Shown in pieces: positions 1 to 7,766 of a stretch of DNA of 64,000 nucleotides. Source of the DNA: OLB16 sp964422415 (GTDB lineage Bacteria; Hinthialibacterota; Hinthialibacteria; OLB16); NCBI GenBank assembly GCA_964422415.1, contig CAYRBI010000002.1, positions 55,730 through 119,729 on the forward strand, in the 5' to 3' direction. A model generated the notes under the pieces. The model saw only the letters and a program-made list of their open reading frames with translations. It searched no databases and was not told where the DNA came from. The stretch's first letter is position 1. Each line of letters begins with the position of its first letter. The position numbers and the translations under genes were made by a program.

Positions 1-368
1 GCCTTGAACGCTAATCCGGAAGCTCTTCCCCACCCCGGAGCCAGCCAGCCGAGGATATTGAAGAGGATGAAGAGGAAGGCATACCCGCGCCAGACACGGC
101 AATAGCCCGTGTATACAGTTTCCCCAGTAGCAATGGTCCAGCGTCCCACCTCGAAGTTGATAAAGAGCTGCAGAATGAGCCCCACACCCGCCGCCCACAC
201 CATTCCCGCGCCCTGCTGAGCCACCAGCCGCGGCCAGACAATGATCTCGCCCGCGCCGATTGAGAGTCCCACCAAGACCGCTCCAGGGCCTGCTAGACGC
301 CAGAACGAGAGTTTCTTCTCCGGGAGATCCGCTGGATGTAAGTTCTCAAGTGGATGAAAAAAAGACAT
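1..368 (-). CDS. Nramp-like transporter, N-terminal part (cut by left edge)
   Basis: About 122 N-terminal residues are visible, starting at the ATG complement at 366-368; the rest lies beyond the left edge. They contain GPGAVLVGLSIGAGE followed by several hydrophobic stretches including GMVWAAGVGLILQLF and YAFLFILFNILGWLAP, which fits an inner-membrane carrier of the Nramp (SLC11)-like superfamily. Metal-transporting Nramps carry DPGN in the first helix, whereas IGAGE occupies that position here, so the substrate should not be assumed to be manganese or iron. No good Shine-Dalgarno precedes the ATG, so the start is uncertain by a few codons. A family A repeat lies just upstream (419-562). Confidence 0.7.
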   Translation of the reverse strand, partial: MSFFHPLENLHPADLPEKKLSFWRLAGPGAVLVGLSIGAGEIIVWPRLVAQQGAGMVWAAGVGLILQLFINFEVGRWTIATGETVYTGYCRVWRGYAFLFILFNILGWLAPGWGRASGLAFK

Positions 369-418
369 AGCGGGAGGAAATCATACACAGGTTTTATGGG
401 GAGGGCACTCCATGCATC

Positions 419-562
419 CCCGTATGTTGTTCGTGCTTTAGCATGTGGGCCTCATGTTAGAACTGCCGTGCTGGAACTCCATTCCCGTTCCCGCTTGGCG
501 CGAGAAAGGAATCTCGCGCCTACAGTTAAAACACACTAAAGTGTGAACAACATACGGGGGCC
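419..562. repeat. Family A composite palindrome between Nramp-like gene and GHL10-like gene
   Basis: The ends form an inverted pair, CCCCGTATGTTGTTC at the left and GAACAACATACGGGG at the right. Each end carries an inner hairpin: CGTGCTTTAGCATG-like near 432-446 and CACACTAAAGTGTG near 532-545. Between them is a further hairpin, GGCGCGAGA/TCTCGCGCC at 497-520. The whole could fold into a nested cruciform of about 140 bp. No protein is encoded. Confidence 0.75.
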
Positions 563-564
563 TA

Positions 565-1977
565 TTAAAACCGTGCCCGGTTGACCTTTCCCGCACTGAC
601 TTTGAGCGGCTCGGAGAGGATCGAGGCCAGACCGACTTTGGCGGTATATGAGCCCGGCTGAACCCCGAAGAAATAGAAATTCCCATTGGCATCGGTCTGA
701 GTACGAGCGATTTGTTGTTTCCTGGCATCCAGTAAGAGCACCGGGTATCCACTCCGGTGACGTGGATCCGAGCCAGCCACGATACCCTCGGAGGGATTGC
801 GCAGCCAGGTGGGGGTGGGGGTGGAGTCAGTGCCCTTGAAGATTCTACCCGAGATCTCACGCATCAGGGGAGCTTGCGCCCGCGCCGAGGATTCGAGCTG
901 GTTATAACTGAACAGGGCGATTCCATCAGCTCTCATCCGGCGCGCCACCGCCGCTTGACGGCTGGTTGCATCCAGCGGATTCATCCACGCGCCCAATCCC
1001 ATAATGACATGCCGCCCGGTATTCGTCGCACGCGCCAAGCTGACCCAGTCCACATAATCCTGAGCTTGGGTGGGATTGTTGGCGCGCTTGTAGTTCATCG
1101 GCACACTCATATCGATGTAGCCATTCTGGATCCAGCCGACCCAATCCTGGAGGGCATCCTGATAGGCCTTGGTCTGGGTGAAATCGCGGTTGGGTACTCC
1201 ACCCCAGGCAATCGTGGCCGCACTCAGCTCGATTGTGGGACGGATGGCATGGATCTCCGCCGAAATACGTTTCACTAGGCTGGTCACCTGTTCCCTGCGC
1301 CAAGCGCTCCACTGCTCATCTTTAGGGGCGGGGACATCATTCCGTCCGGTCTCACGTTGGAAACGCTCCAAGGCCACGGGGTTGTAACCCCATTCCGGGC
1401 CGGGGTAGCGGATATAGTCGAGGTGGAGACCATCCACAGGGTAGTTCTTGACCACCTCCTTGCAGACCGCCACCAGAAAATCTTGAACTCCGGGGTGTCC
1501 GGGATCGAGAAAGCGGTTTTTCTCCTCATCGGTGCCATCTCCACTGACTGTCTTGGAGAGCCACTCGGGATGGGAATGAAGCACATGGCGTGGTGTGCCA
1601 GCTTCCTTGGGAAGGGGCTTATCTTTCCAGGCGCGTAGCGCCACCACCCAAGCATGAACCTCGAGCGGACGGACTTTGGGATTCTTCGATTTGGCAAAGT
1701 AGAGAACTGTCCCCAAGGGATCGTAGCCTGAAGAGAGATTCTGACCACGCGGAAGCAGGGCGCTGTTGTGGTAGGCATCCATGGTCTTGCACACTTCCAC
1801 AAACAGCGTGTTGAAGTTGTGTTGACGCGCCCGTTCGACAGTCAGCTGTGCGGAGGGTACATCGAGGATCCCCGGATTCCAGGTGTCTACCCAGAGCGCC
1901 CGGTATTCCGCCGCAAACACTGGCATGGAAATACACATCCATACCATCCCGGTCAGGATGACTTTACTCTTCAACAT
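565..1977 (-). CDS. Secreted GHL10-like (DUF187-type) glycoside hydrolase
   Basis: This 470-residue protein has a signal peptide (hydrophobic stretch to about residue 22, ending FAA). From about residue 25 to 370 it matches the glycosyl hydrolase-like GHL10 (YngK/DUF187) TIM-barrel pattern: EYRALWVDTWNPG at the start, VDGLHLDYIRYPG around residue 185, and AWGGVPNR and SVPMNYKR further on. The last 75 residues look like a carboxypeptidase-regulatory-like beta-sandwich (GYPVLLLDARKQQ, TDANGNFYFFGVQPGSY), probably structural or carbohydrate-binding. Substrate is unknown, with an extracytoplasmic polysaccharide most likely. It overlaps the end of lpxK by 7 nt, so the two are probably co-transcribed although their roles differ. 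Confidence 0.82.
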   Translation of the reverse strand: MLKSKVILTGMVWMCISMPVFAAEYRALWVDTWNPGILDVPSAQLTVERARQHNFNTLFVEVCKTMDAYHNSALLPRGQNLSSGYDPLGTVLYFAKSKNPKVRPLEVHAWVVALRAWKDKPLPKEAGTPRHVLHSHPEWLSKTVSGDGTDEEKNRFLDPGHPGVQDFLVAVCKEVVKNYPVDGLHLDYIRYPGPEWGYNPVALERFQRETGRNDVPAPKDEQWSAWRREQVTSLVKRISAEIHAIRPTIELSAATIAWGGVPNRDFTQTKAYQDALQDWVGWIQNGYIDMSVPMNYKRANNPTQAQDYVDWVSLARATNTGRHVIMGLGAWMNPLDATSRQAAVARRMRADGIALFSYNQLESSARAQAPLMREISGRIFKGTDSTPTPTWLRNPSEGIVAGSDPRHRSGYPVLLLDARKQQIARTQTDANGNFYFFGVQPGSYTAKVGLASILSEPLKVSAGKVNRARF

Positions 1978-3044
1978 GAATCTCTCCCCCTCGAGAACAG
2001 CCCCTTCAGAATACCTGTGAGGTATTCTGCTCCATCCCCATATTTCAAGCCTAGTTCAATGATAATCGGTAATCGTTCTTTCGTCCAGTCTGAAATGTGT
2101 TCCTCCAGGCGGATCCCGTCTTTGGCAGTCGTCACCACTCTCGCTCCTAGCTGATCGGCCAGATCCCGTATTCTCTGAACGTCCCTTTGGGTAAAAGAGT
2201 AATGGTCCCGGAAGGTGGCATGACCAACCTGGGTTAACCCAGTGGTGGCGATGGTCCTTTCGAAGCCCTGTGGAGAAGCGATTCCGGAGAGCAGAAAAGC
2301 GGGAGCATCAGCCGGAAGTGTTTCGACGGGGTGAACCTCTTGTTCTCCGAGAAATCTCCACCCCATCGCGCCCAGTTCCAGAGAAAAACTGGGAGACACT
2401 GTAGCCCTCATGTCTCCTTTCCAGACTGAGCGGAAGACCATTCCCACCGCCGAAGCACGTTTCAGTGCATTCACTGGCTCCCGTAGCGGACCCCAGGGCA
2501 GTAGGTGACCATTCCCGAATCCCCGCTCTCCATCCACCAGAACCACATCCACATCCCGTGCCAGCTGCAGGTGCTGGAAGCCATCATCCAGGATGAACAG
2601 GTCGATATGCCGTTCCTCTTTAAGGGCGAGTTCGCCCGCCGCCCAACGATCTCGTCCGGCATAGACAGCCCCAGCGGTCAGGGCACGCGCCAAGAGAACC
2701 GGCTCATCTCCAAATTCACGCCAGGTGGCGGTGCGAGGATCAACCTTGCGGGGTTGGATCCCCGTGGAGCCATACCCTCGGGTCAGGATACAGGGGACCT
2801 TGCCCATCTCCAGACAACACTGTGCCAGCCAACGTGTCACAGGGGTTTTACCCGTTCCCCCGACCGTGATGTTCCCCACCGAGAGGACTGGACGGGGGAG
2901 TGTCTTCATTCGAGTGCGCTTGGCAGCCTGATCCCGGCGCAGACCGAAAGCATAACCCATCGAGGCCAATGCTAGCACCGGCTCAAACAGGGCTGTCCAT
3001 CCAGGCGCATCGCGGTACCAGATTCGTTCGAGAAGAGAGGGCAT
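1971..3044 (-). CDS. lpxK: Tetraacyldisaccharide 4'-kinase
   Basis: LpxK phosphorylates the 4'-position of the tetraacyldisaccharide 1-phosphate to give lipid IVA, on the cytoplasmic face of the inner membrane. The 357-residue length is typical. The P-loop SVGNITVGGTGKTP lies at residues 55-68, and the family signature ILDDGFQHLQLARD plus VVLVDGERGFGNGHLLPWG follows at about 150-185. The N-terminal hydrophobic stretch (FEPVLALASMGYAFGL) fits its membrane association. It is evidence for a lipid A outer membrane. The gene is followed by the GHL10-like gene with a 7-nt overlap, and its upstream side is occupied by the 61-bp tandem repeat. Confidence 0.93.
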   Translation of the reverse strand: MPSLLERIWYRDAPGWTALFEPVLALASMGYAFGLRRDQAAKRTRMKTLPRPVLSVGNITVGGTGKTPVTRWLAQCCLEMGKVPCILTRGYGSTGIQPRKVDPRTATWREFGDEPVLLARALTAGAVYAGRDRWAAGELALKEERHIDLFILDDGFQHLQLARDVDVVLVDGERGFGNGHLLPWGPLREPVNALKRASAVGMVFRSVWKGDMRATVSPSFSLELGAMGWRFLGEQEVHPVETLPADAPAFLLSGIASPQGFERTIATTGLTQVGHATFRDHYSFTQRDVQRIRDLADQLGARVVTTAKDGIRLEEHISDWTKERLPIIIELGLKYGDGAEYLTGILKGLFSRGRDSC

Positions 3045-3090
3045 GGAAGTATCTTAAGGCAGAATGACCCCTACCTCACCCCCGCTGTGT

Positions 3091-3545
3091 CCCGTTCGGA
3101 GTTCACACTTCAGTGTGCCGGACAACCTAAAGGTTGAACTCCAAACGATTCCCCGTTCGGAGTTCACNNNNNNNNNNNNNNNNNNNNNNNNNNNNNNNNN
3201 NNNNNNNNNNNNNNNNNNNNNNNNNNNNNNNNNNNNNNNNNNNNNNNNNNNNNNNNNNNNNNNNNNNGTGTGCCGGACAACCTAAAGGTTGAACTCCAAA
3301 CGATTCCCCGTTCGGAGTTCACACTTCAGTGTGCCGGACAACCTAAAGGTTGAACTCCAAACGATTCCCCGTTCGGAGTTCACGCTTCAGCGTGCCGGAC
3401 AACCTAAAGGTTGAACTCCAAACGATTCCCCGTTCGGAGTTCACACTTCAGTGTGCCGGACAACCTAAAGGTTGAACTCCAAACCCAACCCCGCTCGGAG
3501 TTCACACTTCAGCGTGCCGGACAACCTAAAGGTTGAACTCCAAAC
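3091..3545. repeat. 61-bp tandem array of family A palindromic repeats, interrupted by an assembly gap
   Basis: Head-to-tail units repeat every 61 bp on both sides of the gap. Each unit begins CCGTTCGGAGTTCAC, has a hairpin CACACTTCAGTGTG, a second hairpin CAACCTAAAGGTTG, then TGAACTCC, which pairs with GGAGTTCA at the start, giving a potential cloverleaf. One complete unit and part of a second lie left of the gap; a partial unit and four more lie right of it. The unit at 3369-3429 has CACGCTTCAGCGTG, a paired A-to-G and T-to-C change that keeps the stem. The final unit has diverged flanks. True array length is unknown. Confidence 0.95.
3168..3267. other. Assembly gap (100 N) inside the tandem repeat
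   Basis: Exactly 100 N, the conventional placeholder for a gap of unknown size. The sequence on both sides is the same 61-bp repeat, so the gap is best explained by repeat collapse during assembly. Confidence 0.97.
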
Positions 3546-3607
3546 ACCATCCTTGTCTGGTAGTCCCGAATCAAGGATCATCGGTGGATTCTCTGAGGAG
3601 TTTTGGA

Positions 3608-4972
3608 ATGCAACGCGATGCCAGTTTGATTCAGCCCATCACCGGTTTTCCGGAGTGGCTTCCCGCCGAGAGACTGTTGGAAATGGGATTCATCGACACG
3701 ATCCGGCGGGTGTATGAGAGTTTCGGTTTCACGCCAATAGAGACCCCAGCGGTAGAGAAGACCGCCACGCTGGAGTCCAAAGGAGAAATCCACCAGCAGA
3801 TCTACTCGCTGATGAGGCCGAACGTGCCCGAGGATACCGAAAAGGACACCGGGCTTTCCCTGCACCAGGATTTGACTGTGCCACTCGCCCGTTATGTGGC
3901 GCAGCACTATGGCAAGTTGGTGTTCCCCTTCCGTCGTTACCAGATCCAGAAATCCTGGCGGGGAGAACGCGCACAGCGGGGACGTTTCCGTGAGTTTTAT
4001 CAGTGTGATATCGACATCATAGGGGATGGCGCGCTCGATCTCCTAGCGGATGCGGAGATGCCGTTGGTGATTTATGAGGTCTTTAAGGAGCTCGGGCTGG
4101 GTGATTTTGTGATCCGCATGAGCAACCGCAAGATCCTGCAGGGGCTCCTACACCATTTTGGTGTCGAGGGAGAACGCGCCGAGGAGACCGTCCGGGGTAT
4201 CGACCGTCTTCCCAAGCTGCGAGGTGGCTGGAAGGAGTTATCCGATTGGCTGACCGATGAGCTCAATCTCGGCACTGAAGTCTTGGATTGCCTGAAGGGG
4301 CTTCTCGCCACACCAGAGGGGAGTGCTTCACCCCTGGAGAGGTTGAAGGGGCTCGATGTTACCGATGAAACCTTCCAACTGGGGGTTTCCGAATTAGAGA
4401 TGGTTCAGGATCTCCTGCTGACCCTTGATCTGCCGGAGAAGGTAGTCGAGGTGGATCTCTCGATCACTCGCGGATTGGATTATTACACGGGGACTGTCTA
4501 CGAGACCTTCCTGGTGGGGCAAGAAAAGACCCTGGGGTCGGTCTGTTCCGGGGGACGATATGAGGATCTGGCCTCGCACTTCATTGACCGTAAGCTGCCG
4601 GGTGTGGGGGTCTCGATTGGGTTGTCGCGTCTTTTCGCCGCGTTGCTGGACATGGGATTGTTGAAACCCACTGCTCAGACTCCCGCGCAAGTCATGGTCA
4701 CCGTACCCGACCGTGAATATCTGCGTGATTCCTTCCAGATCGCGGGACTGCTCCGTAAAGCGGGACTAGCGGTGGAACTCTTTGCGCAGAATCTCAAACA
4801 CGACAAGCAACTCAAAGCCGCTGTTCGCAAAGGGATTCCCTGGGCAGTGATTCCTTGGCCTGATCGTTTGAAAGAATCAGACTCAGTGGAGATCCGAAAC
4901 CTGGTCAGTGGAGAGCGCCAAGTGGTTCAGAGGCCACTGATCGCCGCAAAACTGAAGGGAGAACCGGCATGA
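3608..4972 (+). CDS. hisS: Histidine--tRNA ligase
   Basis: Class II synthetase that charges tRNA-His with histidine and ATP in the cytoplasm. The 454-residue protein shows motif 2 (FRRYQIQKSWRGERAQRGR then FREFYQCDID), the histidine-A motif LDYYTGTVYE and motif 3 around GVGVSIGLSRL, followed by an anticodon-binding C-terminus. I place the start at the ATG at 3608 because GAGGAG at 3595-3600 sits 7 nt upstream; a longer in-frame start at 3533 would begin inside the tandem repeat. The stop overlaps the pyrF start by 4 nt (ATGA), so translation is probably coupled. Confidence 0.95.
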   Translation: MQRDASLIQPITGFPEWLPAERLLEMGFIDTIRRVYESFGFTPIETPAVEKTATLESKGEIHQQIYSLMRPNVPEDTEKDTGLSLHQDLTVPLARYVAQHYGKLVFPFRRYQIQKSWRGERAQRGRFREFYQCDIDIIGDGALDLLADAEMPLVIYEVFKELGLGDFVIRMSNRKILQGLLHHFGVEGERAEETVRGIDRLPKLRGGWKELSDWLTDELNLGTEVLDCLKGLLATPEGSASPLERLKGLDVTDETFQLGVSELEMVQDLLLTLDLPEKVVEVDLSITRGLDYYTGTVYETFLVGQEKTLGSVCSGGRYEDLASHFIDRKLPGVGVSIGLSRLFAALLDMGLLKPTAQTPAQVMVTVPDREYLRDSFQIAGLLRKAGLAVELFAQNLKHDKQLKAAVRKGIPWAVIPWPDRLKESDSVEIRNLVSGERQVVQRPLIAAKLKGEPA

Positions 4973-5793
4973 GTTTCCTACAGCGTCTTGAATCCTCAAT
5001 CCAGAAAAACCGTTCGTACTTGTGTGTCGGTTTGGATCCGGATCCAGAGAAACTCCCTTCTCACCTTCCACATACGGTTGATGGGGTGGAGGAATTCCTG
5101 AACCACATCATTGAAGCGACCGAGCCCTATGCCGTGGCCTATAAACCCAACCTGGCTTTTTATGGTGCGCTGGGAGTGCAAGGATTGGAGATGCTCAAGC
5201 GGATCATCCGCTCAGCTCATGAGAAACACCCGGTCATCCTGGATGCCAAGTTCGGCGACATTGGCAATACCGCACGTCAATATGCACGGTACACCTATGA
5301 AACGTTGGGAGCCGATGCGGTCACCCTGAACCCCTATCTGGGGAGTGACTCGCTCAGTCCATTTCTAGAGCGGGAGGAGGGTTTCGCTTTCATCCTGGGG
5401 ATCACCTCCAACCCCAGCGCCATGGACATACAAAAGAAGGTCCTCTCCGATGGGGACCGAATGTTTGAGAGTCTGGCGGGTCACCTGGATGAGAAATTCA
5501 CCGGAGCCAATTGGGGTTGGGTGGCGGGAGCCACACAAGTCGAGGAGATGACCGCCTTACGGGCGGCCTGTCCCAACCGCTGGTTCCTGATTCCCGGAGT
5601 GGGAGAGCAAGGGGGCGCGGCCGGGGAGGCCCTGCAGGCCGCACTGTCACCGGAGGGAAAGCCGCTCGCAATCATCAATGTCTCCCGCGCTATATTGTAT
5701 GCCTCACATGGTAATACCTATGCCGAAGTAGCGGCTCAAACCGCCAGCCGTCTGGTGGCGGAGATGCAGGCAGCACTTGAGCAGGGGGATTGA
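4969..5793 (+). CDS. pyrF: Orotidine 5'-phosphate decarboxylase, type 2
   Basis: Converts orotidine monophosphate to UMP, the last step of pyrimidine synthesis, in the cytoplasm. The 274-residue length and the signature LDAKFGDIGNTARQYA (catalytic Lys/Asp array) with ADAVTLNPYLGSDS and FILGITSNPSA match the longer type 2 subfamily rather than the 230-residue E. coli type. FLIPGVGEQGG near residue 205 is the phosphate-binding region. It starts within the last codons of hisS (ATGA overlap), so the two form an operon without an obvious metabolic link. Confidence 0.94.
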   Translation: MSFLQRLESSIQKNRSYLCVGLDPDPEKLPSHLPHTVDGVEEFLNHIIEATEPYAVAYKPNLAFYGALGVQGLEMLKRIIRSAHEKHPVILDAKFGDIGNTARQYARYTYETLGADAVTLNPYLGSDSLSPFLEREEGFAFILGITSNPSAMDIQKKVLSDGDRMFESLAGHLDEKFTGANWGWVAGATQVEEMTALRAACPNRWFLIPGVGEQGGAAGEALQAALSPEGKPLAIINVSRAILYASHGNTYAEVAAQTASRLVAEMQAALEQGD

Positions 5794-5964
5794 CCCGGCG
5801 GGAGTTCCTTGGCATAGTTCCCCCTTTGGCCGCGAAAAAAGGAGCTCTGGATAAGCTCTGTCGGCCGGGCGGCTCTTCAGGGAGCAAGCCCTTGACATAT
5901 CCCTGTTCCCGCCACCTTGGAGTGTTTGCGGGAGCCGCTGAGCCCAAAGGGAGAACTAAAGCAG

Positions 5965-6483
5965 ATGGCAGTCCTACGCGAGTACGAGACTCTCTATATT
6001 GTCGCGCCCGATCAAAGCGAGGATGATCAAAAGGGAGTTATTGAAGGTCTCAATGAAATCGTCACCAAGGGCGGTGGCGAGATTATAAAGAGTGAAGTCT
6101 GGGGCAAGCGCCGTCTAGCCTACCCCATCAAGAAGCGGACGGACGGAGTGTATGTCCTTCTACGCACCAAGGGCGGATCGAACCTGAACCGGGAAATCGA
6201 CACATACATTCGCCGCACCCCCGGTATCCTTCGTCACCTCACCACAGTTGTCACCAAGCAGCAGCTCAATGAAGAAGCACGTCAACGCGATTTAACGGCC
6301 AAACGGGCCGAGGAAGCGCGTATGGCCGCCGAAGCCGCCGCTAAGCGTGAAGCCGAGGCCGCTGAGGCCCGTGCAGCCGCCGAGGCCGCAGGTCTAGCCG
6401 AGGGTGCCATCGCTGAAACCGCGCCCGCAGCCGAAGATGTGACTAGCTCCACAGAGCCTGCCTCCGAAGAGGCGGCTGGATAA
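5965..6483 (+). CDS. rpsF: Small ribosomal subunit protein bS6
   Basis: bS6 pairs with bS18 on the 30S platform. Residues 1-100 show the family pattern: LREYETLYIVAPD, KSEVWGKRRLAYPIKKRTDGVYVLL and RRTPGILRHLTTVV. Residues from about 105 to 172 form an Ala/Glu-rich extension, longer than the E. coli acidic tail. I use the ATG at 5965, where the conserved domain begins; a purine-rich AAAGGGAGA lies about 11 nt upstream. It opens an rpsF-ssb-rpsR-rpsT cluster. The 171 bp before it could hold an S6:S18 leader, but I could not identify the known box with confidence. Confidence 0.93.
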   Translation: MAVLREYETLYIVAPDQSEDDQKGVIEGLNEIVTKGGGEIIKSEVWGKRRLAYPIKKRTDGVYVLLRTKGGSNLNREIDTYIRRTPGILRHLTTVVTKQQLNEEARQRDLTAKRAEEARMAAEAAAKREAEAAEARAAAEAAGLAEGAIAETAPAAEDVTSSTEPASEEAAG

Positions 6484-6511
6484 TCACAGTCTCCGCGAGG
6501 AGGCCCTTGCC

Positions 6512-6964
6512 ATGTTGAACACCATTGTTCTGGTAGGCCGTTTGACTGCTGATCCTGATATGCGCTACACCGCTAGCGGGATCGCACAATGTAGGTTTAC
6601 CTTGGCGGTCGAGCGGAACTACAAACCCGCCTCTGGTGAACGGGAAACTGATTTCATCAACGTGATCGCCTGGCGCAAGGCTGCGGAGATTATTGGTCAA
6701 TATGTAAAAAAGGGGCACATGTTTGGCGTCCGGGGTTCCTTACAGGTGAGGAAATACCAGGACAAGGAGGGGAATAACCGTACCGCAACAGAGGTCATTG
6801 TGGAGGACTTCCAGTTCCTGGAGTCTAAACGTGATGGCACAGGTTCTCCGGGACCACGGCCGCAGCAACGGGGGCCGCAACCCCCACCGGCGGGCCCGGC
6901 TTATGATTCACTGCCTCCGGAGCCTCCTCCGGATAACATAATGGATGATGATCTGCCTTTCTGA
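6512..6964 (+). CDS. ssb: Single-stranded DNA-binding protein
   Basis: SSB coats single-stranded DNA during replication and repair and recruits partners through its acidic C-terminal tip. The 150-residue protein has the OB-fold start MLNTIVLVGRLTADPDMRYT, the segment DFINVIAWRKAAEIIGQYVKK and a Pro/Gly-rich linker, and ends DDDLPF, the canonical partner-docking tip. A purine-rich AGGAGG lies just upstream of the ATG. Its place between rpsF and rpsR is the common bacterial arrangement. Confidence 0.96.
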   Translation: MLNTIVLVGRLTADPDMRYTASGIAQCRFTLAVERNYKPASGERETDFINVIAWRKAAEIIGQYVKKGHMFGVRGSLQVRKYQDKEGNNRTATEVIVEDFQFLESKRDGTGSPGPRPQQRGPQPPPAGPAYDSLPPEPPPDNIMDDDLPF

Positions 6965-6990
6965 GAACGGCAGAGAGAAGGAGTATGACC

Positions 6991-7362
6991 ATGAGTAGTG
7001 GAAGACCCCCAGCTCGTCGTGATGGGCCCCGGCCCGCGGGTGGGAAACCCCCAGCCAGACGGGAGGGAGACCGTGGTGGGTACCGTCCCGGCGGCAGTGG
7101 CGCGGGTGGCGGACGTCCCATGATGGGAAAAGAAGGGGGCGGGATGCGCAAATTTTCGCGCCGGAAATTCTGCCGTTTTTCCGCCGACAAGGTCGAGTTT
7201 ATTGACTACAAGAACTACCGCTTGTTACGTGAGATGGTGACGGAGCGCGGGAAGATTAAGCCCCGTGGTCAAACCGGAACCAACGCGCGTTTCCAGCGCA
7301 TGTTGTCCAAGGCTATCAAGCGTGCACGCCAGATGGCCCTGCTGTCCCCAACAAAAGTTTGA
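6991..7362 (+). CDS. rpsR: Small ribosomal subunit protein bS18
   Basis: bS18 binds bS6 in the 30S platform. The conserved core is the last 75 residues (CRFSADKVEFIDYKNYRLLR, TERGKIKPRGQTGTNARFQR, LSKAIKRARQMALL). It is preceded by roughly 50 residues rich in Arg, Gly and Pro, not found in the 75-residue E. coli protein. AAGGAG at 6978-6983 is 7 nt from the ATG at 6991 but only 1 nt from the ATG at 6985, so 6991 is preferred (123 residues). Confidence 0.93.
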   Translation: MSSGRPPARRDGPRPAGGKPPARREGDRGGYRPGGSGAGGGRPMMGKEGGGMRKFSRRKFCRFSADKVEFIDYKNYRLLREMVTERGKIKPRGQTGTNARFQRMLSKAIKRARQMALLSPTKV

Positions 7363-7381
7363 GGAAAGAGAATAACACACG

Positions 7382-7648
7382 ATGGCACACCATAAATCCG
7401 CCATTAAGCGTCTAAAGACCAATGAAAAATCGCGCCTGCGCAATCGTGGGGTCAAGAGCCGCGTGAGAACACTGGAGAAGAAGTTCCGCGCGATGCTGTC
7501 TTCTCCCAACAAAGAGGGCGGCGAGGAAATGCTCAAAGGACTGCAAAAGGCCTATGATCAGGCCTCAGGGCATGGGGTGTTCAAATCCCAGACCGCAGCC
7601 CGCAAGGTTTCCCGTTTGACCAAGGCCCTCCATCAGGCCCAGTCCTGA
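7382..7648 (+). CDS. rpsT: Small ribosomal subunit protein bS20
   Basis: Helical 30S protein that binds 16S rRNA. The 88 residues begin MAHHKSAIKRLKTNEKSRLR and continue with basic helices, ending in KVSRLTKALHQA, as expected. GAGGAAAGAG precedes the start. It follows rpsR by 19 nt, in the position where rplI (bL9) is often found, and is followed by a strong intrinsic terminator that ends the operon. Confidence 0.95.
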   Translation: MAHHKSAIKRLKTNEKSRLRNRGVKSRVRTLEKKFRAMLSSPNKEGGEEMLKGLQKAYDQASGHGVFKSQTAARKVSRLTKALHQAQS

Positions 7649-7721
7649 GCGGGTCCGGGTTGTACTGGCGGCCAGACTGTCTCCTGCCAAGGAGCGGTGG
7701 GCTGTCATGGAAGGTGATTGC

Positions 7722-7754
7722 ATAGGGGCGGAGGGTTCCGCCCCTATTTTATTT
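7722..7754 (+). terminator. Intrinsic terminator of the rpsF-ssb-rpsR-rpsT operon
   Basis: A perfect 11-bp stem, ATAGGGGCGGA (7722-7732) and TCCGCCCCTAT (7737-7747), with a GGGT loop and a TTTTATTT tract at 7747-7754. It lies 73 nt after rpsT and just before the rimO start. Confidence 0.9.
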
Positions 7755-7766
7755 CAGGAACCCGTG

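Noticed and set aside
3091..3545. CRISPR array
   Set aside because: The 61-bp units follow one another without unique spacers; it is a plain tandem repeat.
5892..5897. TTGACA -35 box before rpsF
   Set aside because: No acceptable -10 hexamer occurs 16-18 nt downstream.
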